Positions 1 through 8,069 of a stretch of DNA of 15,148 nt are shown in pieces. The notes under the pieces are model-generated. The model was not told the DNA's origin, did no database searches, and saw only the letters and a program-made list of their open reading frames with translations. Location: contig CAKVCR010000034.1 of assembly GCA_934725835.1 (NCBI GenBank), positions 1 through 15,148 on the forward strand. Reading direction: 5' to 3'. The DNA comes from an uncultured Odoribacter sp. GTDB taxonomy: Bacteria; Bacteroidota; Bacteroidia; Bacteroidales; Marinifilaceae. Within the stretch, counting starts at the first letter, position 1. Each line of letters begins with the position of its first letter. A program made the translations under genes and the position numbers.

Positions 1-1686
1 GTCAAATGCCTGCCATTCTACATAAAAATTATTTGTGATGTCAACATAAGAATTATTATTCTTTGTATTTATATCTGCATTTATTAAAGGATTATAAATC
101 GGTTTTGTACCCTGAAAATTAGCTTTATCGTAATCACCCATAATTTCTTTCACAGAACCATCTTCATTATATGCCCTCCAATAAGGATTCAAACGGGCAT
201 ATTCTGAGAATGTCCCATAAGGGGATGCTTTCGCTTTATTAAACGTAACAGAAAGTTGTTCTGAAAAAATTAATGATTTAAACCTATACTGTAAATTAAA
301 TCCCATAGAAATCACCTCCCTATTCGAACCTTTCATCACTCCAGAAACATCATTATATTGAAAATCGACTCCATAACGAATTGCGTCATCACCTCCTTCA
401 AAAGCCAGGGTATGTTTGTGACCAACACCTACACGTAAAGGTTTATTCAACCAATAAGTATCAACACCTCTCAATATTTCATTATAATACGACCAATATT
501 TAGTATCGTAATTTTGCTGAGTAAGAGGATAACCATATTTATCGGTATACACACCAGCTCTTTTCTCTATCTCTAATTTTTCTGCAGCATCTGCTAAATT
601 ATAACTAGACAAATCAGGAACTTGAATATTCAGATTACCAATATAAGATACACGCATTTTCCCTTTTTCTGGAACTAACGTTTCGATAACAACAACACCG
701 TTCGCACCTTTTGAACCATACAATGCTTTTGCAGTAGCATCTTTCAGTAAAGTTATAGATGCAACACGATTCATGTCCATATCCAACACTTTTTCTATTG
801 ATTGCTCAAATCCATCTACAATAAAAAGTGGCTGATTAGGATTTGTCTGGTATTTATCCTTCATATCCGTAAAACTTGAAGCTCCACGCATTTGAATTTC
901 AGGTATTTTATTGGGGTCAGAACCAAATTCATTATTTTCCAACACCTGAAATGACGGATCTATATTTTTCAATGATTGCAAAATATTTTGATTTCCAACA
1001 CGCTGCAATTCATCTGCTTTAATTGTAGTTACAGCTCCGGTATAACTATCTGCCTTACGTGTAAACATACCGGTTACAACAACTTCATCCATTTCTGCAG
1101 TCACAGTTTCAAGCATGATGATATAATCATTTTTTTGAGAAACTGGAATTGTAATAGTCTTATAACCGACAAAAGAAATTTCCAAAGCATTGACATCTGC
1201 TGCAATAGTCATTTGAAACTTACCATCAATATCAGTTGCTGTTCCAACTCTCGTTCCTTTAATCATAATGGTTGCACCAGGCAAAGGTTCTCCAGTTTTT
1301 TTATCCATAACCTTTCCTTTGATGGTTCTCTCCATCGGTTGTTGGGTTGATTTTTCTGCTTTCTTGACAACAATGTGATTGTTCACGAAGTTATAAGTAA
1401 ACCCCGTTTCTTTCAAGCAATAATCTAAAATCTTGCTTACCTCTTCATTCGTAAAATTTACTTCCACATTTCCCATCTTCTCAACATCGTCTGAATTATA
1501 AACAAATGCCAAGTCTGTAAGTTTTTCTATTTCAACAAAAAGTTGCTTGACACTGACAATTCCCAATTTCAAACTCACCCGCGTCTGTTGAGAAAAGCCA
1601 TTTGCCTGAATTTGCAAGCAAAATAACATTAAAATCAAAGAGATTTTGGCGGCAAGACAAAATCGACCTTTAAGTTTTCTTTCCAT
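1..1686 (-). CDS. SusC/RagA-family TonB-dependent receptor with STN domain (partial, C-terminus missing)
   Basis: Outer-membrane TonB-dependent transporter; 562 codons are visible from an ATG at 1686 and the frame stays open to the window edge. Residues 1-30 form a signal peptide (basic MERKLKGR start, hydrophobic core, cleavage probably near QANG). About 45-107 is an STN (secretin/TonB short N-terminal) domain, ending in NNHIVVKK. About 121-192 is a carboxypeptidase-regulatory-like beta-sandwich (IKGKVMDKKTGEPLPGATI ... SFVGYKT). MDEVVVTG at 199-206 marks the entry to the plug, which runs to about 330 with IQMRGAS and PLFIVDGFEQ. The beta-barrel start follows. Family members of this layout are around 1,000-1,150 residues, so about half is present. 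The STN domain is the part that in FecA/FpvA-like systems signals to a FecR partner, and a FecR gene ends only 34 bp upstream, so the two are probably co-transcribed and linked in function. Substrate unknown; no SusD gene is inside the window. Confidence 0.95.
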   Translation of the reverse strand, partial: MERKLKGRFCLAAKISLILMLFCLQIQANGFSQQTRVSLKLGIVSVKQLFVEIEKLTDLAFVYNSDDVEKMGNVEVNFTNEEVSKILDYCLKETGFTYNFVNNHIVVKKAEKSTQQPMERTIKGKVMDKKTGEPLPGATIMIKGTRVGTATDIDGKFQMTIAADVNALEISFVGYKTITIPVSQKNDYIIMLETVTAEMDEVVVTGMFTRKADSYTGAVTTIKADELQRVGNQNILQSLKNIDPSFQVLENNEFGSDPNKIPEIQMRGASSFTDMKDKYQTNPNQPLFIVDGFEQSIEKVLDMDMNRVASITLLKDATAKALYGSKGANGVVVIETLVPEKGKMRVSYIGNLNIQVPDLSSYNLADAAEKLEIEKRAGVYTDKYGYPLTQQNYDTKYWSYYNEILRGVDTYWLNKPLRVGVGHKHTLAFEGGDDAIRYGVDFQYNDVSGVMKGSNREVISMGFNLQYRFKSLIFSEQLSVTFNKAKASPYGTFSEYARLNPYWRAYNEDGSVKEIMGDYDKANFQGTKPIYNPLINADINTKNNNSYVDITNNFYVEWQAFD

Positions 1687-1701
1687 AAATTCTTAGTTTA
1701 G

Positions 1702-1716
1702 TTAATTAATAATTAA
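1702..1716. repeat. 15-nt AT-only palindrome between fecR-like gene and susC-like gene
   Basis: TTAATTA (1702-1708), one central A, then TAATTAA (1710-1716): two perfect 7-nt inverted arms inside the 34-bp gap that separates the anti-sigma stop from the receptor start. It could be an operator or simply low-complexity spacer DNA. No Bacteroidetes -7 motif was found in the gap. Confidence 0.4.
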
Positions 1717-1720
1717 GCAG

Positions 1721-2863
1721 TTAGTTTGTCACAGTAATCGTTTTCCCTTTCACTACAAAATCCACATGCCCTGTCGTTTTTAGTATTTCAAAAATATCCT
1801 CAACGCTATCAAATTTTCTAATTTTTGCAGTTAATCGTAATGCTCCCAATTCTTCATTTTGATAAAAATAAGTAAAATCATACCATCTGGACAATTCCTG
1901 TAAAATATGGTCGAGCGTCATATTGCGATAAACAAAAAATCCATCTTTCCAAGCTGTATAAAGTATGGGCTCCACCTCTCTGACACTTATACCAGTAGCA
2001 TCGATTGTAGCCTGCTGTCCCGGTTTCAAGCGACACTCTTTACCATCGAATCCAACCAATACACTTCCCTCAACCAACGTTGTTGCAATTACTCCTTCCT
2101 CATAATTCCTTATATTAAATTCCGTACCGAGAACTGTCACTTGTGTTTTATCGGAACAAACAATAAATTTTTGTCCATTACGCTTTGCCACATCAAAGTA
2201 TGCCTCTCCTTTTAAATATACTCTACGTTCTTCTCCGTTGAAATGTACAGGATATTTTAATTCTGACTCTGCATTCAGCCACACTTTAGTACCATCTGAC
2301 AATATCACTGAATATTCACCTCCTCGAGGAGTGACTAAACGATTATACTCTTCGATCTCTGAATTTTGATTTTTACCACTATATACCAAAGTATTCCCCT
2401 CTTGCTTAAGAGTCGTATTCTCATAAAAAAGAGAATCTTGTTGTTCCTCTCCCAACTCAACCTGACGATTTTCTCCTAAATAGAGAATCGCCTTTTTACT
2501 TCCAGGCTCTATTTGGCTAACGGTAGTTCGAGTGACTGCATTATCTGATAAAAAATCACTCAAATACCATGCTCCTCCGACAATAAAAAGGGCAACCACG
2601 GCAGCCACTTCCATCCAATGTATCAGCAAACGTTTACGATGTATAGAAATGCTTTGCTTCAAACGCAATTCTATCTGTTCCCAACCTCCGTCAACATCAT
2701 AACGTACATCCTTACCCGCTTGTCTCCATACCTTACAAAAATCTTCATATAAAGCATGATTTTCAACAGACTCTTCCAACCAATGATGTAAAGTCGTCAA
2801 TTCGCTGTCGGTAGCTCTCCCTTCCAAAGAAGCAATTATTATATGCTGTATCTCATTTGTCAT
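1721..2863 (-). CDS. FecR-family anti-sigma factor
   Basis: Inner-membrane anti-sigma factor, 380 aa, the usual length for Bacteroidetes FecR proteins. The cytoplasmic N-terminal part (1-80) has the family pattern of a short helical sigma-binding region with a tryptophan-rich stretch (HHWLEES, KVWRQAG, GGWEQI). One transmembrane helix lies at about 83-103 (WMEVAAVVALFIVGGAWYL), preceded by basic HRKR, which fits N-in topology. The periplasmic part holds the FecR domain at about 178-272 (TPRGGEYSVILSDGTKVWLNAES, then the GEAYFDV and VLGTEFNIR motifs) and a C-terminal DUF4974-type domain at about 312-378 (MTLDHILQELSRWYDF). By family knowledge it holds the ECF sigma factor encoded just upstream until the receptor's STN domain contacts the periplasmic part. 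The gap to the sigma gene is 106 bp, without a clear terminator or -7 element. Confidence 0.95.
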   Translation of the reverse strand: MTNEIQHIIIASLEGRATDSELTTLHHWLEESVENHALYEDFCKVWRQAGKDVRYDVDGGWEQIELRLKQSISIHRKRLLIHWMEVAAVVALFIVGGAWYLSDFLSDNAVTRTTVSQIEPGSKKAILYLGENRQVELGEEQQDSLFYENTTLKQEGNTLVYSGKNQNSEIEEYNRLVTPRGGEYSVILSDGTKVWLNAESELKYPVHFNGEERRVYLKGEAYFDVAKRNGQKFIVCSDKTQVTVLGTEFNIRNYEEGVIATTLVEGSVLVGFDGKECRLKPGQQATIDATGISVREVEPILYTAWKDGFFVYRNMTLDHILQELSRWYDFTYFYQNEELGALRLTAKIRKFDSVEDIFEILKTTGHVDFVVKGKTITVTN

Positions 2864-2969
2864 AATAGTTCAACCTTATATTTTACTATCGTTTTAATAT
2901 AAGACAAGCAATAACGACAAACTACTTACATCTTTTCCATCAAAAAATCGATTTTAACATTTAGATTAG

Positions 2970-3563
2970 CTACATACCAAATCTATTTGCAGTACCCCAT
3001 AAAAAGAATAACAAAATATCTGCATTACGAAGATGGGCAAGTTCAGAACGCAAATGTTTCATCGCACGATAAAGTTGTGTTTCCACGGTACGGACAGATA
3101 TATTCAATGAGTTAGCAATATCCATACTCTTCTTGCCGGCAAAACGGCTAAGCAGAAAAATCTCTCGACATTGATCAGGAAGAGTATTAATGGCCCGATT
3201 AAGTTCATCTAATAAATATCCCTGCTCTTCCCTGTCAAAGAAATGCTCTGTATTATTCTCCTCCCTAATAGTATGTCTATTAACAAACTCAACAAAACTG
3301 AGCTTCACCTTTTCATGTTTAAGAAGATTCAAAGCGGCATTATAAACAGTCCGGTATAAATAAGCATTTAAAGAATCATGAATTTCTAATTTTTCTCGCT
3401 TTTCCCAAAGCTCACAAAAAACTCCTTGCACTAAATCTTCCACAAGCTCCCTATCATGCAGCAGAGATTCTGCATAAATACATAAACGAGTATAATTACT
3501 TCTAAACAACTTCTCAAAAGCTGATTTACTGTCCAATGATATTAACTTGCTACCTTGTTTCAT
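2970..3563 (-). CDS. ECF-type RNA polymerase sigma-70 factor
   Basis: Extracytoplasmic-function sigma factor, 197 aa, of the Bacteroidetes-expanded type. Region 2 spans about 17-83 (FEKLFRSNYTRLCIYAESLL, then DLVQGVFCELWEKR and the YLYRTVYNAALNLLK segment). Region 4 spans about 122-172 (INTLPDQCREIFLLSRFAGKK, then the helix-turn-helix MDIANSLNISVRTVETQLYRA). Regions 1.1 and 3 are absent, as expected for the group. After region 4 there is a hydrophobic tail (ADILLFFLWG, about 181-190). The start at 3563 is the first in-frame ATG after upstream stops. It leads the sigma / FecR / SusC order, so it probably activates the receptor genes and perhaps itself; the target promoter cannot be read from the sequence. 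Confidence 0.96.
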   Translation of the reverse strand: MKQGSKLISLDSKSAFEKLFRSNYTRLCIYAESLLHDRELVEDLVQGVFCELWEKREKLEIHDSLNAYLYRTVYNAALNLLKHEKVKLSFVEFVNRHTIREENNTEHFFDREEQGYLLDELNRAINTLPDQCREIFLLSRFAGKKSMDIANSLNISVRTVETQLYRAMKHLRSELAHLRNADILLFFLWGTANRFGM

Positions 3564-3588
3564 TTATCATATTCAACACCCATTAGTA

Positions 3589-3596
3589 CAAAATTA
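3589..3596 (-). promoter_or_regulatory. Candidate -7 element, proximal, for ECF sigma gene
   Basis: Read on the minus strand this is TAATTTTG, an exact match to the Bacteroidetes -7 consensus TAnnTTTG. It lies about 25 bp upstream of the sigma factor ATG at 3563, giving a predicted leader under 25 nt. I see no well-spaced TTTG at -33, so support rests on the -7 box. Confidence 0.4.
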
Positions 3597-3618
3597 GGAA
3601 TAAAAGTTTGATGATTGA

Positions 3619-3626
3619 CAAAAATA
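3619..3626 (-). promoter_or_regulatory. Candidate -7 element, distal, for ECF sigma gene
   Basis: The minus strand reads TATTTTTG, another exact TAnnTTTG. A TTTG lies upstream but 23 nt away, slightly more than the usual 19-21, with a run of T in the spacer. It may be an alternative to the proximal element at 3589-3596. The rest of the 3564-3791 interval is AT-rich and holds nothing else I can identify. Confidence 0.35.
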
Positions 3627-3747
3627 CTAATAGATTCGATTAAAAAAAACAAATAACAATATCTATATAATTATCAACGGTGTGATGACTAAGAATAGTG
3701 TACAAAGAAAAATCATCTGTACAAAACTGAATGCAATTTATCTTTTG

Positions 3748-3755
3748 TATACTTG
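3748..3755 (+). promoter_or_regulatory. Candidate -7 element for the AlbA_2 gene
   Basis: TATACTTG differs from TAnnTTTG at one position and lies 36 bp before the ATG at 3792, in a context (CTTGCAGTCGCAAAA) common at Bacteroidetes start sites. No TTTG at the right -33 distance was found, so confidence is modest. Confidence 0.35.
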
Positions 3756-3791
3756 CAGTCGCAAAATTAACAGACAAAGCAGAGCAAAGAA

Positions 3792-4442
3792 ATGAGCCAC
3801 TATATATTCGACTTGATTGCACAAGGGGAACATCAACAGCAAGACTTTAAATTTGAGATTTCAGATGCACGTAAAATAGCCAAAACACTCTCTGCATTTT
3901 CAAATACGGACGGAGGACGGCTACTTATTGGTGTCAAGGACAATGGTCGCATTGCAGGTGTACGCTCAGAAGAAGAGATTTATATGATTGATGCTGCAGC
4001 TAAACTTTATTGTCATCCGGCAGTCGAATGCGAAATGATTACTCACAAAGTAGAAGGTCACACCGTTTTAGAAGTTATTATCCAACCAGGCATGCATAAA
4101 CCATACTATGCCACAGACTATAACAATAAAAAATGGGCTTATATACGAATCAAAGACGAAAACATATTAGCTACTCCTGTACATTTAAAAATTTGGCAAC
4201 AAGAAGCAAAACCTCAAGGTGTATTTGTACATTATACAAAACAGGAACAAGTACTGATGGACTACTTGTCACAAAATGAATCCATATCACTTAATAAATA
4301 TTGCCGTATAGCACATATCTCACGCACAAAAGGAGAAGCAACCCTTGCTAAATTTATCCGTTTTCAACTTATAGAACCAATATTTGAGAACCATCTCTTC
4401 TTTTACCGTCTCTCCTCTCACCTAAATTCTGAGACCCAATGA
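3792..4442 (+). CDS. AlbA_2 (Schlafen-type) putative DNA-binding protein with C-terminal winged helix
   Basis: A 216-aa soluble protein. Residues about 5-130 match the AlbA_2/Schlafen AlbA fold: EHQQQDFKFE near the N-terminus, then FSNTDGGRLLIGVKDNGRI, the family signature NTxGGxLxIGVxDxGxIxG, and a later KPYYATDYNNKKWAYIRIKDEN segment. Residues about 145-205 look like a winged helix-turn-helix (KQEQVLMDYLSQNESISLNKYCRIAHIS). The long ATPase-like C-terminal half found in many larger AlbA_2 regulators is absent. It is divergent from the ECF sigma gene across 228 bp and convergent with the MarC gene, with 15 bp between stops. It may be a transcriptional regulator; the target is unknown, and control of the divergent sigma locus is only a guess from position. 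Related proteins occur widely in Bacteroidetes. Confidence 0.85.
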   Translation: MSHYIFDLIAQGEHQQQDFKFEISDARKIAKTLSAFSNTDGGRLLIGVKDNGRIAGVRSEEEIYMIDAAAKLYCHPAVECEMITHKVEGHTVLEVIIQPGMHKPYYATDYNNKKWAYIRIKDENILATPVHLKIWQQEAKPQGVFVHYTKQEQVLMDYLSQNESISLNKYCRIAHISRTKGEATLAKFIRFQLIEPIFENHLFFYRLSSHLNSETQ

Positions 4443-4457
4443 TATTCATCATGAAAC

Positions 4458-5063
4458 TCAAGACAATGTCCTTATAAATAGAGTAATTCCATCAAACACC
4501 ATCTGTAAACCAATCGTGGCAACAATTAATCCGATAATACGAATCAACGGATTCATGAAGTTGTATTTAATCAAGAAGTTACCTATTTTTCTAGCTTCCA
4601 ACATAAAAATCAGATTCACAAGCAAAGCCAATAAAATAGCTACAATCGTAACAAAACGTCCATATTGTACAGGAAAAGTCACAGCCGCTGTAATTGTAGC
4701 AGGTCCGGCAATCATCGGGATAGCTATAGGTACAGTTGTCAAATCTGCAATCTTTATATGCTCGTCCACTTTCATAAAAAATCCTTTTAACAATCCGGAA
4801 AGTCCGTTATACATCAACACGGCGCCACAAGTAATTTGAAAAGAATAGAGTTCTACTCGAAAAACATAACTGAAAGTTACTTGCCCCAGATAAAGGAAAA
4901 ATATCAAAATCAACATTGCTGTGAAAGTCGCTTTTAATGATATATATCTTAATTCAGCAGGAGAAAAACGCTCTTGCAATGATGATACAATCAATACTTT
5001 TTGTATAGGATTTACCAATGCAAGTATAGCGACAAAACAGCTCAATATCATATTAAACTTCAT
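4458..5063 (-). CDS. MarC-family (UPF0056) integral membrane protein
   Basis: A 201-aa inner-membrane protein with about six hydrophobic segments (approx. 5-28, 44-66, 73-93, 110-130, 137-156, 172-195). Family marks are NPIQKVLIVSSL near residues 18-29, where many members have NPIG, and IPMIAGPATITAAVTF at 115-130, matching the conserved IAGPxxIT signature. Function is not established: the name comes from E. coli marC, once thought to be linked to multiple antibiotic resistance, and a transporter role is only presumed. It lies 68 bp downstream of the M16 protease gene on the same strand, with a strong hairpin between. No convincing promoter was found, so read-through from the protease gene is possible. 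Confidence 0.92.
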   Translation of the reverse strand: MKFNMILSCFVAILALVNPIQKVLIVSSLQERFSPAELRYISLKATFTAMLILIFFLYLGQVTFSYVFRVELYSFQITCGAVLMYNGLSGLLKGFFMKVDEHIKIADLTTVPIAIPMIAGPATITAAVTFPVQYGRFVTIVAILLALLVNLIFMLEARKIGNFLIKYNFMNPLIRIIGLIVATIGLQMVFDGITLFIRTLS

Positions 5064-5088
5064 GACTAACCCAGCTAAGTTATTACAT

Positions 5089-5123
5089 GGCAGTTTGGCT
5101 TTATTATTTCAAGCCAAACTGCC
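5089..5123. terminator. Strong 13-bp hairpin between M16 protease gene and marC
   Basis: GGCAGTTTGGCTT (5089-5101) and AAGCCAAACTGCC (5111-5123) are perfect inverted arms around a 9-nt loop. It starts 8 bp past the protease stop codon on the minus strand, where a terminator would be expected. The T-rich tail (TTTCATTTTTA), however, lies on the plus-strand side, while the minus-strand continuation (ATGTAATAAC) is not a U-tract. It may be a partial terminator, an RNA-processing or stabilising hairpin, or a terminator for plus-strand antisense transcripts. Confidence 0.6.
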
Positions 5124-5131
5124 TTTCATTT

Positions 5132-8044
5132 TTAGTATCCGAAAATCTGTTCTGTTGTCACGCGTGTTACAGGACCATATGCAGAAAGTTTCGACATATC
5201 TATAGCTTTTTCATCACCTAACACACAATAAGTATAGGTACGTCCTTTCACCCATTTCTGTTGAAAATCCTTAACATTTGCCAAAGTCAGTTTCTGAACT
5301 TCATCAAATAACACTTTACGTCTATCAATATCCAACCCTAAATCCCGAGCAGCCTGATAACTACTGAAAATATCAGCTCCAATTATTCGGTCAGTTCTCA
5401 AACGTGCCAACAATGCATCTTTAGCCAAATTAAAAGCAGCCTCAGATTCTGGCATATTGTTAATAATTTCATCAAAGGCATTCAAAGCATCTCCCATTTT
5501 ATCATTTTGTGTTGCAATAAATGTGTTATATATGTATGACTGATCCAATCGGCTCGGTTCATTGATGCTAGCACTTGCTGTATATGCCAAACTGCGAGAT
5601 TCACGCATCTCCTGAAAAACGATAGAGTTCATTCCACCTCCAAAGTATTCATTATAAAGCGTCATTATAGGATATAGTGTCAAATCGAATTTTTCTCCAC
5701 GATTAGAAATTGCGGCCATATAAACCTGTGCAGCATCATACGGAGCAATAATCACACGATTTTGTGGAGTTTCCTGGAATGTAAACTCATTTTTCTTATC
5801 TACTTTTGTCAATGTTGCCGGAACGCGATGATATTTGTTCACATTTTCAATCAATGATTCTTGCGTTGCAGGTCCATAATACATGACAGAGTGCTCGATT
5901 GTATTCAATCCGCTCAAACATGCCAGCAAGGTTTCAGACTTCAATCCCATTAATTCTTCTTTAGACAAAACGTTTGTTACCGGAGATTTCGGACCATATA
6001 AACCATACTGCAATAACATTGCAAAATTAGCCTGCTGATTCAACTTCTTATCTTCTCTAATTTTTAACAAATCAGCTTTCAGAAATTCCAATACCTGCGG
6101 ATTTGCTTGAGCATCTGCTAAAAGTGATTCAACCAGATCCATTGCTTTGCCCATATTTTCAGCCAAACCACTAATGGTAATATATGTACGTTCTGAAGTT
6201 GGTTTAACTGAAAAATTACAAGCCAATTCATAGAATTGCTGTTTCACCTGCACAGGCGACAATGTTGAAGTTCCCAAATAGTCTAAATACTGCACTGCTG
6301 TACTTAAATTGCGATCTTCATTTTTACCTTTTTCAATTACATACGTCAGTACAAACAAATCGTTAGTTGTATTTTTCTTATACAACACCGGAATATTTGA
6401 TTTTGCGACACCTTTTTCAATATCTTTTGAAAAATCCACAAATACAGGTTCTATCGGTTTAACAGCAGTATTTTGTATTTCTTTCAAAAAATCGCTGGCA
6501 ACGTCACGGTTCATAACAATGGGGGTGATTGCTGGCTTACTGATAGTTTTAGTACCATTATCCTTACCCATTCTTTTGTATATCACAGCATAATTATCTT
6601 TGAAATAAGTTTTTGTAAAATCAACCAATTCTTGCTTCGTTATTTTACTTAAACGCTCAATTGCTCCCACTTCATTTGCCCAATCTGCTCCGTTTATAAA
6701 TGACTGAACAAACCAATCTGCTCTATCGGCATTACTTTCTAAACTCTCCTGTTTTTTCTTTTTTAAATTGTTAACAGTCGCAGCCAATAACGATTCATCA
6801 AACTCTCCATTTTTCAACTTCTCTATCTCTGCCAATAATAAAGAGCGCACTTCCTCTAACGATTGTCCGTCTTTCGGATTGCCTTGTATAAGGTACATTG
6901 AATAATCAGCAAGCGAAATAGGGAATGCTCCTGCTCCCAACATCTTCTGCTGTTGATTAATATCCAAGTCGATTAAACCTGCCTGTCCATTATATAAGAT
7001 AGCACTCAACAAGCTCAACATTTCAGCCTCTTTACTTGCAGCACCTGGGAATCTCCATCCCAACACGAGAAATTCAGCCTCCGCACCGACAACTTCTTTC
7101 ACTATCGGAGCCTCTATCGGTTTTTCCGCTTCAAATTTCAACTCAGGCAAATTTGGATTGGGTTTCATACTTCCAAAATAGCGATTGATAGTTTCAATCA
7201 TCATTTCAGGTTCAAAATCCCCCGACAGGCAAATAGCCATATTATTAGGCACATACCATTCTTTAAAGAAGTTCTTGATATTCGTAATTGAAGGATTCTT
7301 CAAATTTTCCTGTGTTCCTAAAACAGTCTGTGTACCATAAGGATGGTGAGGGAAAAGAGCCGCCATCATCTGTTCAAATACCTTTCTGTCATCTTTTGTC
7401 AATGACATATTCTTTTCTTCATACACCGTTTCCAATTCTGTATGGAAACCACGAATCACAGAATGTTGAAAGCGATCTGCCTGGATTTTGGCCCAATTCT
7501 CAATCTGATTAGACGGAATATCCTCCTCATATACCGTCATATCATTTGCTGTATAAGCATTTGTTCCTACTGCTCCGATAGCAGCCATCAATTTATCATA
7601 TTCATTAGGGATTGCCACTTTAGAGGCCTCATATGAAACACTGTCTATTTTGCGGTAAATAGCTGCACGCTCTGCTTCATCAGTAGTCTTACGATAAACT
7701 TCAAACAAAGCCTCAATCTCATCCAACATAGGCTTTTCTTTTGCATAATCCTGAGTACCGAAATTTTCTGTACCTTTAAACATCAAATGTTCAAAATAGT
7801 GAGCCAGACCCGTTGTTTCTGCAGGATCGTTCTTGCCTCCTGCGCGCACAGCAATAAATGTTTGGATTCGCGGCTGATCCTTGTTTACGGTCATGTAAAC
7901 TTTCAAACCATTTTCAAGCGTATAAATACGCGCATTCATAGGGTCATTGGGTACTGTTTCATACTTAAAACCAGATCCATTCCCACATGCCGCCATCAGC
8001 ACCACCAACAGCGACAACCATAAAAACTGAAAACCTTTTTTCAT
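5132..8044 (-). CDS. M16-family zinc metallopeptidase, lipoprotein
   Basis: Pitrilysin/insulinase-type protease, 970 aa from the ATG at 8044, with two tandem M16 units. The N-terminus is a lipoprotein signal (MKKGFQFLWLSLLVVLMAAC, lipid-attachment Cys20). No acidic export signal follows the Cys, so a periplasm-facing location is inferred. The inverted zinc motif HYFEH is at 82-86 (H82, H86 ligands, E85 catalytic). The downstream glutamate ligand is probably E210 in ETVYEEKN; the helix-rich insert between these motifs is longer than in classic M16B enzymes. The second unit lacks HxxEH but keeps an R/Y pair (RSLAY, R817 and Y821), normal for the substrate-binding half. The longer frame from 8149 was rejected because it overlaps the upstream gene by 80 bp and puts 35 residues before the signal peptide. 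It follows the flavin reductase gene by 25 bp, so co-transcription is likely. Substrate unknown. Confidence 0.94.
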   Translation of the reverse strand: MKKGFQFLWLSLLVVLMAACGNGSGFKYETVPNDPMNARIYTLENGLKVYMTVNKDQPRIQTFIAVRAGGKNDPAETTGLAHYFEHLMFKGTENFGTQDYAKEKPMLDEIEALFEVYRKTTDEAERAAIYRKIDSVSYEASKVAIPNEYDKLMAAIGAVGTNAYTANDMTVYEEDIPSNQIENWAKIQADRFQHSVIRGFHTELETVYEEKNMSLTKDDRKVFEQMMAALFPHHPYGTQTVLGTQENLKNPSITNIKNFFKEWYVPNNMAICLSGDFEPEMMIETINRYFGSMKPNPNLPELKFEAEKPIEAPIVKEVVGAEAEFLVLGWRFPGAASKEAEMLSLLSAILYNGQAGLIDLDINQQQKMLGAGAFPISLADYSMYLIQGNPKDGQSLEEVRSLLLAEIEKLKNGEFDESLLAATVNNLKKKKQESLESNADRADWFVQSFINGADWANEVGAIERLSKITKQELVDFTKTYFKDNYAVIYKRMGKDNGTKTISKPAITPIVMNRDVASDFLKEIQNTAVKPIEPVFVDFSKDIEKGVAKSNIPVLYKKNTTNDLFVLTYVIEKGKNEDRNLSTAVQYLDYLGTSTLSPVQVKQQFYELACNFSVKPTSERTYITISGLAENMGKAMDLVESLLADAQANPQVLEFLKADLLKIREDKKLNQQANFAMLLQYGLYGPKSPVTNVLSKEELMGLKSETLLACLSGLNTIEHSVMYYGPATQESLIENVNKYHRVPATLTKVDKKNEFTFQETPQNRVIIAPYDAAQVYMAAISNRGEKFDLTLYPIMTLYNEYFGGGMNSIVFQEMRESRSLAYTASASINEPSRLDQSYIYNTFIATQNDKMGDALNAFDEIINNMPESEAAFNLAKDALLARLRTDRIIGADIFSSYQAARDLGLDIDRRKVLFDEVQKLTLANVKDFQQKWVKGRTYTYCVLGDEKAIDMSKLSAYGPVTRVTTEQIFGY

Positions 8045-8069
8045 CTTGATTCTAATATAGTTAAATCTA

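Noticed and set aside
976..1350. Plus-strand open frame of 124 codons
   Set aside because: It lies wholly antisense to the well-supported receptor gene, is rich in Cys, Ser, His and Asn as expected from the reverse of a coding strand, and has no domain or start signal.
3640..3822. Minus-strand 60-codon frame in the divergent intergenic region
   Set aside because: It overlaps the start of the AlbA_2 gene and the candidate promoter, has no family resemblance, and starts inside a better gene.
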